From positions 2,170,001-2,234,000 of the forward strand of contig CP137322.1 of NCBI GenBank assembly GCA_033182465.1: 64,000 nucleotides of DNA, given 5' to 3'. A model generated the notes under the pieces. The model made no database searches. It was not told where the DNA came from and saw only the letters and a program-made list of their open reading frames with translations. This document shows, piece after piece, positions 20,200 through 32,334 of this stretch; position 1 is the stretch's first letter; the number at the start of each line of letters is the position of its first letter. The DNA comes from Sanghuangporus weigelae. Its lineage: Eukaryota; Basidiomycota; Agaricomycetes; Hymenochaetales; Hymenochaetaceae. Both the position numbers and the translations under genes were made by a program.

Positions 20200-20991
20200 A
20201 TGACTGTATTCAGTCTCTACGTATACGATAGGTGCGTAACTCCATTTTCCTGAAGTCTCGAAGAAATTTAAGGCTAAGCTCTTATTTAGACATTGTACAT
20301 GCGTCTACTATCACGACTGGCATCGCACGAAACGTCCTAAGCCAGCAAGCAAAGATGGTCTTCTTCCCGCCGTCTCGCGAGCTGTTTCTCATCAAGGCTC
20401 GAGTGCAGATGGGATAGCTCCTCCGATGTCATCTTTCAGCAGCCCGAGAAATACTCTGATATCAAGCTCTGGTGTCGTCGTCGCTGTTAACGAAGAGCCG
20501 GAATTGCCCACCAAACCACCGCCTTCGAGTTCTGGTGTGCAGACCCAACAACCCTCAAGTACGGGCGGAGCACTTGCATTTGACGAAGAGGCGAAACTTG
20601 TATACGGTGTGATATTGTCCCTACGAAGTACGATAAAAAAACTCTCCAAGCGGTATGTATAAGTAAAACCTGATTCCTTAGACGTTACTCAACATCAGTT
20701 AATCCTATCGCAATCCACAGTGATGAGAACTTCACCGCTTACCGGACCTCAACATACAAGCTCCACCTCTATGAGACACCTTCGCAATACAAGTTCGTCC
20801 TCCTTACAGATCCGAAGATCGATGGTCCAGCCGTGCGTTTTGCCCTACGCCAGGTATACGCAGGACCGTTCCTCGAATACGTCGTGCGCAACCCGCTTGT
20901 CCAGATGGACTCCCAAGAAAGAGGGATCGATAACGAGTATTTCCGTGCGAGTGTGGATCGACTCATGAGAGGACAGGCTTTCTTCAACTAG
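20200..20991 (+). CDS. BET5: TRAPP complex subunit Bet5 (TRAPPC1)
   Basis: Bet5 is a longin-fold core subunit of TRAPP, the tether and exchange factor for Ypt1/Rab1 in ER-Golgi traffic. The model is 20200-20231, 20290-20652 and 20721-20991, with GT-AG introns, giving 221 residues. The N-terminus reads MTVFSLYVYDRHCTCVYYHD then WHRTKRPK, the family signature. After a Ser/Pro-rich insert come LVYGVILSLRSTIKKLS, STYKLHLYETPSQYKFVLL, TDPKIDGPAVRFALRQVY and FLEYVVRNPL, as expected for Bet5. Human TRAPPC1 and yeast Bet5 are about 145-160 residues; the extra length here is the disordered insert at about residues 30-90 between the first two strands and the rest of the longin fold. Confidence 0.92.
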
Positions 20992-21530
20992 CTGTCGTAT
21001 CGAAGATAAGTAAGTATGCACAGAGAGATTCTTCAAAATAAAAGAACCAGAGACAGAGAACTAATAGGTCTCCGAAGCTGCAATGCGATACTGTTCTTCG
21101 TGCTGAACTCCTGTGGTGTTGACCTCGTGAGGAACGGCACAATGAGGATGTTTGTTGGGTGTTCCATTAATCCCTAGTATTGAGGATAAGTGATGACTCC
21201 GGTCGAGCTTATGCCGCGACTAGTAACCAAGGTCCGAACATCGAAATTGATCTGGACCGGCCATCCAGCATCCTCCAATTTTGAAGTCATTGGACGGTTC
21301 CACAAACTCGAGAAGGGGATTTGGTTTTTCTTATGTATTCGGACAAAGCGTTCTTTAGTTTCGTTTGGAAACGATTTGCATAGCATGCAGAGATCACACA
21401 ACATTTGAAATGTACTGTACATTGTGTTCATCGAAAGCAGCAAGAATAGAATGAACGAATTAACTACTGTGTTGTGTATGATATTGAGAGGAAAATGTTT
21501 CCAGAACGTCTATGCTGTCCTCCGCCGGTC
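20992..21530. other. Convergent 3' flanks of Bet5 and Fun30
   Basis: A spacer of 539 bases between two genes that end towards each other. A small open frame (21190-21408, +) has no recognisable content. I see nothing else. Confidence 0.45.
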
Positions 21531-24500
21531 CTACGAACTTTCTAGATCCGTTAGCTCTGACTCGTCCGAAACTACATCGATAGGTATCGACTTCTGTCCT
21601 TTCTTCTTGGGAGAGGCGTCCAAACCATTTGAGGTTGCGGTCTTTCGCTCCCGCTTGCCAGGACTGCCTGCGCCATTCGTGGTCGCCGCGACTCGTATCT
21701 CTTTTGAATCACCGTTATCCTCTGCTTCAAATTGCTTCCTCAGCGTCTCCATCAGACTCGTTCTCATGACCTTTTCGGCCTTGGAATCACCATCGCCTTC
21801 TTCTGCATCCCCAGCAACGGCTTCGTCTAGAGCAAGCTTCGTCTGACCAAGTCGGAACATATCCTCCTCGATCGTTCCGCGAGAGATGAGTTTCACAACC
21901 TCGACATCGCGCTTCTGCCCAATGCGATATGCACGGTCAGCAGCCTGTCTGTCGTTATGCGGATTGAAGTCTTGGTCGAAGAGTATCACGACAGAGGCAG
22001 CAGTCAGGTTGATGCCCATTCCGCCCGCCTTCGTAGACAGTAGAAACACCGGTATCGACTCATCCTCCGTGAATTCGTCGACCAACCCTTGACGAACATC
22101 GACGGCCGTAGAACCAGTTAAGACGAGGTATTTAACGGATCTTTGCTTCAGCACAACTTGCAGTATGTCCAGTATCTGCGTGAACTGCGAAAAAATCAGA
22201 CATTTTCGACCTTGGGATATGTATCGGTCAAGAAGATTAAGCATCGTCTTGATCTTTCCTGATTCGAGGTAACAAGTCTCGTCCAATAGGAATTTCTGAG
22301 TGGACTACAGGATGCGTCGGTATCAGTCGAAGACAGCAGAAGAATCAAAGGATAAAGCAGACCTTGTAAGTCCTACAGAACGCTTGAAGTTCCGAATCCG
22401 TCATGACTTCCATGTCTTCCTTGACGTATTCAAAGATCGCGCCCCGCTTTTTGAAATCGGGCTCTTTCAGTAATACACGAGTCAAATATGTCAATTTGTC
22501 GTCGGTGAAGTGAGTTCGGAAAAGCATTGGATGCGACGCCGCTTTACGAAGTTCCATAAGGACATTCGACGTGTTTTCCAGATATTTTTTATCTTTCCCA
22601 CGGCCATTAGTCTTGCCCACCTTTCGCAATGCCTTGTTGTCAACTCTAGAACCGGCGGCATTAGGATCATCGTTTCCAGTCCCATTCGTTGTCTGATCCA
22701 TGATAGTCTTGCGAGAGCGCTGCCGAGCATCATTGTAAATGTTGGCTTGGAGCGGTGAAAGCGAACACCATTCAATGCGCTCCGTCTTGTTCGGAAGATC
22801 CTTTAATACCTAACCAACAATTCGGTGAGACTTAATTAGGTGGAGAAACGGACATATCCATACCTGATCCTTACGGCGACGAAGAACAAACGGAGTCATC
22901 ATCGTCTTGGCTCTCTTCACCCGTTCCTCTGCCAAAAGCAGCTTTGTGTCTCCCTTGACCTTAAAGATCGCGCGAAGATGTGCCGCTACCTCGTCTCCGA
23001 ATTTATCGGGAAGAATAAAGCCCATGACAGACTTGAGAACATCACTAAGACGAGCAAGTATTTACTGAGAGGCTGTGAAGCTTACCACAAGCTCCTGAAG
23101 GTTGTTCTGTAAAGGGGTTCCGGTAAGAAGCAACTTCCATTCAGCATCTATACGCGTCAGGGTCGTATATCGTTGTGACTGGAAGTTCTTTAATACATGC
23201 CCTTCGTCAAAAACGCATGTCTACAACCAGGCAAGAAGAATGTAAATTATCATTCTGCGGAAGACAACGAACGCCTTACATTCCAAGGAATTCTCCGGAA
23301 AAATTTCTTGTCCAGTGAATCACCAACCGCAAGGTTATATGTCGTTATTAGAACCTCCCAGTTCTTCCCCTTCTTTGATTCTTTACCCACATATGTGCGC
23401 TGAAGTTTATCGCGCAAGAAAGGACGATCGTTTTTGTTCCCATAGTACGTTTCAATGGTGATTGACGGCGCGAACCTCTCGAATTCACGACACCAATTCT
23501 CCAGAGTAGAAGATCTAGAACGGTAATTAATTTGGGAAATAGCGTACTCTAGACTGTTACTCACGGAACGACAACCAAGTGAGGTCCTGCGCAGCCTTGC
23601 TCCTTTAGTTGAGCAAAGAAGCTGATGACTTGTACGGTCTTTCCGAGGCCTATGAGATCCAATCAATCAGGCGACTGAAGCAAACAAGCATAACTTGACG
23701 CTCACCCATTTCATCTGCAAGGATGCAGCTATAGCCCTTTGAGTGGAGTAATCGCAACCAGTTGACTCCCGTAAGTTGATAGTCCTTGAGCTGGACGCCG
23801 GGAGCGAGGAGAGAAGGCGCTTTCGTGAGCAGACTATTCGTCGACGTTGAACCAGAGAGCGAGGCGATGGCTAATGCACCATCATCCGAAAGATCCCTCA
23901 AAGCAGGGGAATCCTCTCGCTCCTTTCCTTTGCTCTTCTTCGTCCAAGCGGCAATAGCTTTCTTCAACTCCATTCCAATGCGTTCGCAATCTTTTAGAAT
24001 CTTATCAACATTACCATACCCTTCGTAGATCTCTACACATTCTTCAAACAAGCGGGGGCTGATATCTGCTGGGCCCGCTTTCTTCTTATCCTGACCCAGC
24101 CTCTTCTTCAGGTCAGAAACGGACTGAAAGGGGCGAAGAGACATAATCTTTGCGACTTGCTCATCCGTGCATCCTGAGAAGAGTAAGCACTAGATAAAGG
24201 AAGAACATACAGCAACACGCACCTGTCAACTCCCGTAACGCATCTGAACCAAGACTATTGAAGCTCCGCAAAGCTTGCTTCTCAAATCGATCCATCGGGT
24301 CTTCGTCTTCGCTTTCAGATTCATTCTCGGACGCTGAATCAACAATTTGTCTACGAGATTTTAGGCGAGCAGGTTTAGGACGAACAGGTGATGGATCAGG
24401 ATCTACAGTAGCAAGGGGAGATGTTGGAAGTGAAGATGAGGATGGAGTTGGCGAATCGATAATCGCTCGATTCTTGTATATGCTAGACTTTGAAGCAATT

Positions 24501-25517
24501 TGTTTCTGCTGAGCACGCTGAGCCTCACGCTCTTCCTCCACTTCTTTGACCTTTCCCACCACCCTGACAGAACTTGGCGTGCTCACAGATGACGAAGATT
24601 TGTACATTGAAGCATCGAAATTAGGATCATTCAATATTTTAGTGGTGTTGCCCGGATGACCGCCGACAGAATGATATACAGCGTCAACAATCGAGGGAGG
24701 GAACTGTGGGTGACACATCCGGAGTGCAACGAGCGCCTTCTCATCGGAGCCGCCCCCGCGAACAAGCCGTGGCTTCTGTGAGCCCGTCAGGAAGGCATGT
24801 CTATCCAGACTGTGTTCGTCGGAAGATAAGGACGAGGAGAGCATCGAAGATTTGTTTGTCACAAGCCTACGCTTTTGGCCGGGACGCACGATGTCGGGTG
24901 ACGGTGGTGAGCCAGGAACGGGCACATCAAAAGGCTCAGAGCTCGTATCGTCTATGTTTACACGTTTCCGAGGGCGTTCATGATCGAACCCTTCATCGAG
25001 GTCAATCGGACGCCTACCAGAAGGTGGTGACCGACGCGTGATAGGCGCGTTATTTGCATCTGTGGACGCGACGAATCCGCTAGGTCTAGACAATGGATCG
25101 GCACGGTTCTTGAGGCTCTGCCCCCAAGAATTGTGGTGACTCGAACTAACCATAGAGGCAGCGTCATTCGAGTACTGGTACGGCCGATATGGCTGATATG
25201 TCGATTCCTTACTCAATGGACTTGAATCTGGCACGAGAACTGTTCCATTTGCGGGGATAGCGGTAAAGAAACGAGAGCTGTTGGTGGCGTCGCGCGACTG
25301 TGCTGGTGGGTTGCACGGCTTTCCAGTCGCCCTTGACGTTGCGCTGGATACGTTGCTTGCTTGCTGACCATTCGGAGAGTGCTTCTGATCTGGATTATAC
25401 GCAAATCGTGTCAAGTTTTCGGCCAGACTCTGATTGAGGCTCAGTAAGTCAACGGTAATTGATAGCACAAAAGCCACAAACCCTGGCATCGCTGGCGACA
25501 TCTGCACCAGACGACAT
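21531..25517 (-). CDS. FUN30: Snf2-family chromatin remodeller Fun30/SMARCAD1
   Basis: Fun30 is a nuclear ATP-dependent remodeller with roles in heterochromatin and DNA-end resection. The start [11 protein letters not shown] (ATG at 25517) is followed by a disordered N-terminal third. A CUE-like helix triplet is visible ([20 protein letters not shown] ... ILNDPNF), as in SMARCAD1, which has ubiquitin-binding CUE domains. The ATPase begins at [20 protein letters not shown] and ILADEMG, with LGKTVQV in the next exon, so the Walker A motif is split by an intron. Then come HLVVVPSSTLENW, the DEGH box, [11 protein letters not shown] and [13 protein letters not shown]. The helicase C lobe has [44 protein letters not shown] and [14 protein letters not shown]. 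The C-terminus is a short acidic and basic tail ending DLESS. All catalytic motifs look intact. Confidence 0.93.
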
Positions 25518-28500
25518 AGTCAAGACGATGCTTGACAGTTGAAACCCAGTGTTGCGTTTGAGTGAATACGGCTGCGCCTGTTTCAGAGGCGACAGACGAT
25601 GGAGAAAGAGGTCAAGAACACGCAGCCATTCAGACGACATGCTGATCAACTTTCCCACGTTTCGAACAAATAAAGCCGGCTATTATACAGTTGACTATAA
25701 TCTAGCACAACTCTATGGATAAGTACGCAGAAGAGGATCTCTGTTAGACGAGATGAAAAAGAAATTCGTCTTTGTAAATGTCTTCCATGGTCAGGCTGGT
25801 CAAAACCATCAGTATAACTCCAGGCCACTGAAGGGAACGGTTATGGGGAGATAGATTTGTCCTAGCCTAGCAGACACCAGGTACGATTGAGAAGCCACGG
25901 GCATGCAAACCAAGGGAAATAATCACAGCAAAATCGATACCGCTTTCAATAATCCGAACGGGGTTCAGCCGGTACGTTTCTGGCGAGTACAGTCACATGA
26001 AGTTTGACGCTGCGCATGGTACCGGGACCCGCGGCTGCAGTAGGGTGCAATTAACAACAGAACAGACGATGGAAATGATACAAACGTACAGCATGGCCAG
26101 TTATTGTGAGAGCCAGTAAACCCACTTGGACGAAAAGCTACTGTTGCAGAAGACATCAAGAGGATTGACACAGCCCTAACTACTTATAAGAAGACATAAA
26201 TCCCAAGGAATCTGCCTTGTTAATCAAGCCGCTGATACGTTCGGAGATACGGATTAGATGATGATATGAGGAAAATGAGTACAAGGCCGATGGAGGTTGC
26301 TTTGCCGATGCTTTTCCGTGCCGACAAGTAGCTGCGTGTGCGCTCTTGAAGAGGGCCAAAGTTTGTCAAAAAGCCAGAAAGCATTAGCTTACTGTACGTC
26401 TTCTTCCCGACGGGACTTGCTTCTCCTGTAGATAGGTGCGAGTATGCCATAGTGGACGAGCGAGCGGATGATTTGCGCACAATACACGTACGCCTACAAG
26501 GCCGCGACAAAGTCACACAGAGCGAGAAGGCGGCATTGGAATGATGATCCATGGCAAGGGCTTCATCGTTGACTTTCCTTTTGCTGAGTAGAAAATAGAG
26601 AATGTGTTAATGGCGAGGACACATGGAGAAGATAAACCTGCGTATGACCTACCTCTCCCAAACTTCGCAGCATACCTTTGGCCTCAGAACATGAGCCGGA
26701 GCGAAGGGACTCCGCTGGTGGTTCTCGAAAGAGAACGTTCGTCTAACGCACCAGTGTGAGCAGATAGTGCGGAAGCAATGTATTCAAAAATCGCTTACAG
26801 ATCCAAGACTATCGCGGTGTTCCACGCAAAACATCCTTGATTCTCACATGAGCGCGACCTTCTGGTGACAACAATTCTGATACGTCAGACAGGTCCTTAT
26901 GAGACCGAGTGCGTCGCTAGGAGTTCTCATCACAGCAAAAAAAAACTTTCGCGTATACGCTGTCCTCCGACTGGTACCGCGTACACCCGACCCGATGATT
27001 CCACAAGAGCCCAGCACCCAACGTAGACAAGCGCCCACTACACAAAGCGGACCTGAATAGGAAACCAAAGTACAGTATCATCCACCGAACGGAAAACCGA
27101 TTAGGACAGGTATGGAAGCCAGCGCGAAGCGAATTGAACAGGGACGCCTGCTCCAATTCGCACTGCACCTCAATATATAGGCTCTCTTTCATTCAGAGGG
27201 CTCCGTTCGGACTGAGAAGAACATGACTGCAAATCTAGCATGCGGACTCCGGACTTCGCTGTAGTAAAAGAAACAGCAAAGCGGATACATGTCCTCTCGG
27301 ACATGTGCAACGCACAGGACTGAATTGCGCGCCCAATATCAGAACAAACAAAAGACGCGATCCCGAGTTATAATTGCCATCCGCCGGTGGCATGAAACTT
27401 TTCCTGCTTCGCTGTCATGACACCCCTTGCCAAGAATTTGCATGATCTCGTAGGTGATCGAGGGCATGATCACGACATGGACCAGATTACCCATATGAAG
27501 TCCCAAAAGGTGCTGAGTACTAATCGTCCGGGGAACCGATCAAGTTACACGCCCTGTCCTTCTCAATTATGCCAATTATGCCGCAATGGCAAATTAGGAG
27601 GAAACGTGTTATTGGAGACACGAATAATAATTCACTGAACGGTGGCTTGGTGAAGGAAACGCATGGTTGCAAAGCTATGAAGGCCTGAAACCGAGATGCG
27701 GACAACCAAACAGTATAGACAATCACAACGTTACGGGAGCGGGCTTCCAATTCGACAAACAATCGGACTGTCAAGCCGAATAGCTTATAGCTGAACGACA
27801 TGCCTTTCGGAGGACCAATGATCTCCCGCACTCCGTCATGCGGCCATGACTGACTTCGTTAAGGAGCCCGGGTGGAAAATATGGAGCTAACCGAAAATCC
27901 GAAAGATCAAAGGCGTCAAATGACTACCAACTTGGGGAGGGGCCAGGTGTATGTCTGCGTCAGATGCCGTCAAAATCTGCCTTTGCCCGCACGAGTTATA
28001 ATTGGTATCTGCAGGTTGGGTAGACCTGGGGAAGTCTGCGCGCCACGGAAGCCAACTACTCCAACGACAAAAAGGGTCCGACTGGTTCATGATAACATGG
28101 TCTATCGAAGATTCAAATGTGCTATCGGGCCCAGGAACCCGCGATACGTGCAATCAGTATTTATTTAAGCTGAGCAGTATGACATGAGTAGAAGCCATTC
28201 GCACCTTAACTGTCGTGACTGATACGGCGCCGCGGACGTTCAGAAAGAAGCTCCCATCGACCCTCGGGAATTCATAGCACATCAACATCTGCAAGCAGCC
28301 TTGCTGATAGACAAGACGAGACTCAGCCGTTTGGTTCGATCGGATAAGGTATCCGAATTGCAAGTTGGAGAAAAGTCAATGGCTGGAAACAAGGAACACT
28401 GCAAAAGATACAAACACAAAGAGACGTTCATGAAAATTCATTCGTCCCAGGTGAATGGAATTGGAAAACTGCATTTGGAATCTCCACTATTCCAAACTTT

Positions 28501-29563
28501 CGGATGGCAAGGGACCGATACGCTTTGAACAATGGAACTTGCAGCCCTTTTCAATTCAATTCACCCGGCGCTGTGGATACCACCAGTTGTTGAAAAAACA
28601 TCCGCCTTTGGAGTTCACAGCCTTGACGAAGAAGTTTCCCAAAACATCATGGACTCGAATCCATGAAAAGACGGTCAGCTCGCCTGATGATGGCATTCGA
28701 AAACCATACGTTTGTCGAAGCGTATCATGATGATGTTCGTGTAGTACGGTCTGGGCGAAACTATAAACATAACCAACTCAGCACTGTGCTAGACGCAAGA
28801 GAAGCACTCATCACATTATCTCTCCGGAGAAAACAAACCACCACTTGTTCATGCTTCCTTGAGATGAGTAAACAAGATTGTATTCAACTCAGCGAGTCTT
28901 GCTTTTATCCCAGTTGTTTGGCGGAGCCCTGCCAAAGCATCAAATGCCGATACTCATAAGATTCGGAGAGGATACCTGGAGATAAGATCATTCACACACC
29001 TGAAAAGCGTCGTGAGATTCGGAAATTGGGCCCTCTCTCCCATTGTTCGCCGATGGAACAATACACAGTACAGAGCTTAGACTCAGCCCAAAGCTCTGAG
29101 ATTATGCCACACTGATTCCACGCTATTCCGCGCATTACAAGGATATCCAGATGCCAAGCAAGAAGTGAGGAACAAGGAGAACATCTAGAAACGTGCATGG
29201 AACTTTGAGGGTGAGTCTATGAGCTATGGGCCTTCAACGCCTCGGTCACTTGAGAACTCGCCCCAGTTAATCCTTGAGAGGATCCCAGATGCGCATTGAC
29301 GCCGCGGCTTCTCGCAAACGGGTGCATGACCTTCGGCGGTTCATGTCTTATCCAACTCGCGTTTCTTTTCGTACACGATGATGGACTGGAAGTGACTTGG
29401 CAAGTAGGGCCAAACCGTACATCAAAGCGACGGTGCCCAATTGCATAATATAGCAGTACGTAATTTTAATTCAATTATTCACATTGTACATTTCGTTCAT
29501 CATTGATGATACTCGTAAACAAGGCGGAATCAATATGGCGAAATTATATCATGGCGACAGTGC
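25518..29563. other. Four kilobases without a defensible gene
   Basis: Only short, disconnected open frames appear on both strands, and none shows a family motif. A possible first exon starts at an ATG near 26150 on the minus strand (MSSATVAFRPSGF), just after a TATAAG, and can be spliced to KLHVTVLARNV before a stop; I cannot identify it. The words GAGTTATAATTG at about 27363 and 27991 recur with similar right flanks. The stretch may hold decayed genes or a poorly conserved multi-exon gene. Confidence 0.4.
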
Positions 29564-30744
29564 CTAAGATGAGAAAGCAACCATCATCATTGGGATAAAG
29601 ACCAGCCACCAGGCACGGAACAACGTAGAATACCCTTCTTCGTTGACGAGGCGTTTCTCGCAGTCGATACATCCAAGGTAGGGGTCGTCCTCGTTTCTCA
29701 GTCTACATAATACGCAGTAAGGATTCAGATTAGTGTGTCTTTAGCAGGGGGACGTACCCGATTACATCTTCCTCCGCGGCAGAGTACACAGCATCGGTCA
29801 TAACAGATTCCTCCTCTTGGGCGACCGGCGTGAAGCTAGACGTGGCGTGGTTGCGTTGTATAGATAATCGTGTGGATATAACTTCCAACGGGCAAATGAT
29901 AATCGTGCTAACAAAAGCCAAGCCGAGATATGCGCTGAGACGCGCAAGTAAGAGCTTTGCGTCCGTTGGAAACAATAGAAGTCGGAGTGGATCCATGATC
30001 AAAATTATATACAAAACCCGCAAAACTTCAGACACCATGAGGCCTGGAGTGAGATATAACAGCCAAGGCCGTCTACGCTCTGACGCAGTCAGGAGAATGC
30101 GCAGCGAGTAAGGTGCGTTTAGCCATGGAAGCTTATAAGGAGTTGTTATGGCCCTGAGCTCAGCTATCAACAGATCGCCACGCGCACAATGCATTGCAAA
30201 ATCTTACCTGTTTGTTATGACCGTGACAGGTAGTGAAAAAATCATCATGAAAAGACTATAGGCTAGTCTATTCCAAATCCCTTCCACAGGTGCTGAGTAC
30301 TTCTTGTGTCCACCTGTATGTGCGACTGGCGTGCCAGGAAGGACGGTAATAAACGCCACGATGAACAAAGAACTGATAAGAGTGGGCACTTTTAAATAGT
30401 CAATAGTTGTCATCAATAGCACCGAGGAGAATGTCCTTACTGAACCCCTTGTATAGGCCTGACCATCCCTATTTGGAGCATTTTGTGAGTATACTTCACA
30501 CTTTGACCAACGAATAGTCAGCTACCTCAAGCCGTTTCACCCTCATGAACATGGCAAAATAGGAGTTCACCACAGGCCCGGTATGCGGTTGAACACCGCC
30601 CTCTCCATCCAGCTGCAACCCCTTAGGTGTATAGTTGGCTCGGAATCTAACCAAAGTGCCAAACAGAGGTACGGCCACAAGAAAGCTAAGCGCAAACGAA
30701 GCCACAAAGGCCAGGGCAAAGACCACGGAATCTGAGAAACCCAT
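29564..30744 (-). CDS. Mitochondrial-carrier-like membrane protein
   Basis: The start MGFSDSVVFALAFVASFAL opens a first membrane helix. The reading continues with PKGLQLDGEGGVQPHTGPV, GWSGLYKGFSKDILL, VPTLISSLFIVAFITVLPG, further hydrophobic helices, and CPLEVISTRLSIQR, which fits the carrier signature Px[DE]xx[KR] loosely. The last exon reads DDPYLGCIDCEKRLVNEEGY, then FRAWWLVFIPMMMVAF, where a carrier repeat would normally have its GxxxLWRG-type turn. I read this as a diverged member of the mitochondrial carrier superfamily found in basidiomycetes, with unknown substrate. It has several introns, one ending just before VPTLISS. A CACGTG site lies at 30853-30858, about 110 bases upstream of the start codon. 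Confidence 0.7.
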
Positions 30745-32334
30745 TTCTACGACTTGGATGAAGTTACAAGATGATGAGACGAGTGCGGGGCAGCGAGACA
30801 CGCAATTACTGCGCTGCGCTGCGCTGGCTCACTGGGGCAGTGTAACATTGAACACGTGACTGATCGACGATGATCGGCAGCAGAAAGAGATTTTATACAT
30901 ATCTATCTCTTGCTGCTGCTGAAACGCTTCTGTTTCTGTAAGTACGATATCATCGCTCAGAAGAAATACATACTATCGGATGGCATGGTACTCTGCTGCA
31001 GAAAATGAGTCTAGCTGGCCACGTCGGATTTCCAGCACCGGTAATTATAAGGCTTCTTTCTTCCGTGTTTCTTCAAACAGAAGCATTCGGAGACAAAGTC
31101 CTTCCAATACTGGTCACTTCTGCAATCGTATCCTTCTCGATTCCAGCGGGAGATGATTCCTCTTTGTCCAGATCGTCCTCACTGGTTATGACAAATCCGC
31201 AGCATACCTTCGTTCGGCCAGATATCGTCTCCTTTACCTGTGCATTTCTCACCGCATAAAAATGCTCTTCTGAGATCGGCGCCGGTCCCGATAGGTTCTT
31301 TTTATATGGCAGTCTGCTCGGAGCTTGTTGGAGCCATTATCAGATACCATCTTTTGTGCGTGCGAAAAGTGAGTTGTCTCCCACCTATGGACGAGCTGTT
31401 GCAAACGTGATGATGTCCGGTCATTTACCCCTGTTGCCAGTACCATACAGTACGCGCCCCTTGAGGTCACTGTTCTCTTCGGAACATATGCCCGTATCAA
31501 AAGGAGATGAGAAGGTCCCGAACACGTCGAAGCACAATGAATTACAATTTCGATTCTGTCGTATTCATGCACCACTGCAGTATCCACGTTCTCCGAGGAG
31601 TCGGGCGGACAAATTCTGATAAACTGTCATGATCCGGAAGCATGAGTATGTTGAGTAATGTAGCATAAGCGGTGTGTGATTCTCATTCGAGAACTTCTCA
31701 AACGAGCGAGGCGGTGTAACAACGTTCAGGTTCTATTGGTCACGTCTACACGATATTTATCTTCCGAGGAGTAATACGTACATGCCCACGCTCACCGTGC
31801 CTCGATCCATTACTTGGGACGGTGTTTGATTCGCTTTGCTGACCAAATAGACTCAAAGTTCCGGCTATTGCACGCCCTGTTCTGACGATGATCATCATCA
31901 TTGACCGCTAGACTAATGCGCTTAGCGTGGCTTTTGCTAAATCCCCTAAATTTCTGTCTGATTGTGCGCTGTTGCTTATTCGCATCTCTGCTGCTCATCA
32001 CCTTGATATATCTGGAGATGATGACATGGATTAGCCTGTTGTCGAGGGATGCTCGATGTGTATTTGCTGGCAGAAATCTTTCCACACGCGCGGGACGCAC
32101 TCTTCCGAAAGGCTTGGCATTCCAACTTCGAGGTCCCAAGGGATTGTCCCAAACTTTCCTGAGTATCTAATGAATACCTACCTGATTCGGTAATCATGGT
32201 GGTTCTTGACTTCCTATGGATAGGTGTCCTCTTCCAATACTTTAAATACTCGAGATACTCCTGTTTCTTTCTCTTTCCTCACTCTCCACTACTCCATTGT
32301 TATCTTTCTTTCCCGCTGTCCTTGCCTGATTCTG
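30745..32334. other. Intergenic stretch between carrier-like and Zn2Cys6 genes
   Basis: This is the divergent upstream region of the two genes, 1.6 kb long. Open frames at 31005-31259 (+), 31249-31587 (-) and 31810-32139 (-) show no family features and are probably chance. A pyrimidine-rich run (about 32250-32330) directly precedes the start codon of the regulator, as is common in fungal promoters and 5' UTRs. Confidence 0.45.

Noticed and set aside
26844-27192. Overlapping minus-strand open frames with cysteine-rich translations
   Set aside because: The frames overlap each other, show no family features and lack clear splice partners.
27360-28020. Two copies of GAGTTATAATTG as a possible dispersed repeat
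   Set aside because: The shared part is only about a dozen bases with weak flanking similarity, within what chance allows in AT-rich DNA.
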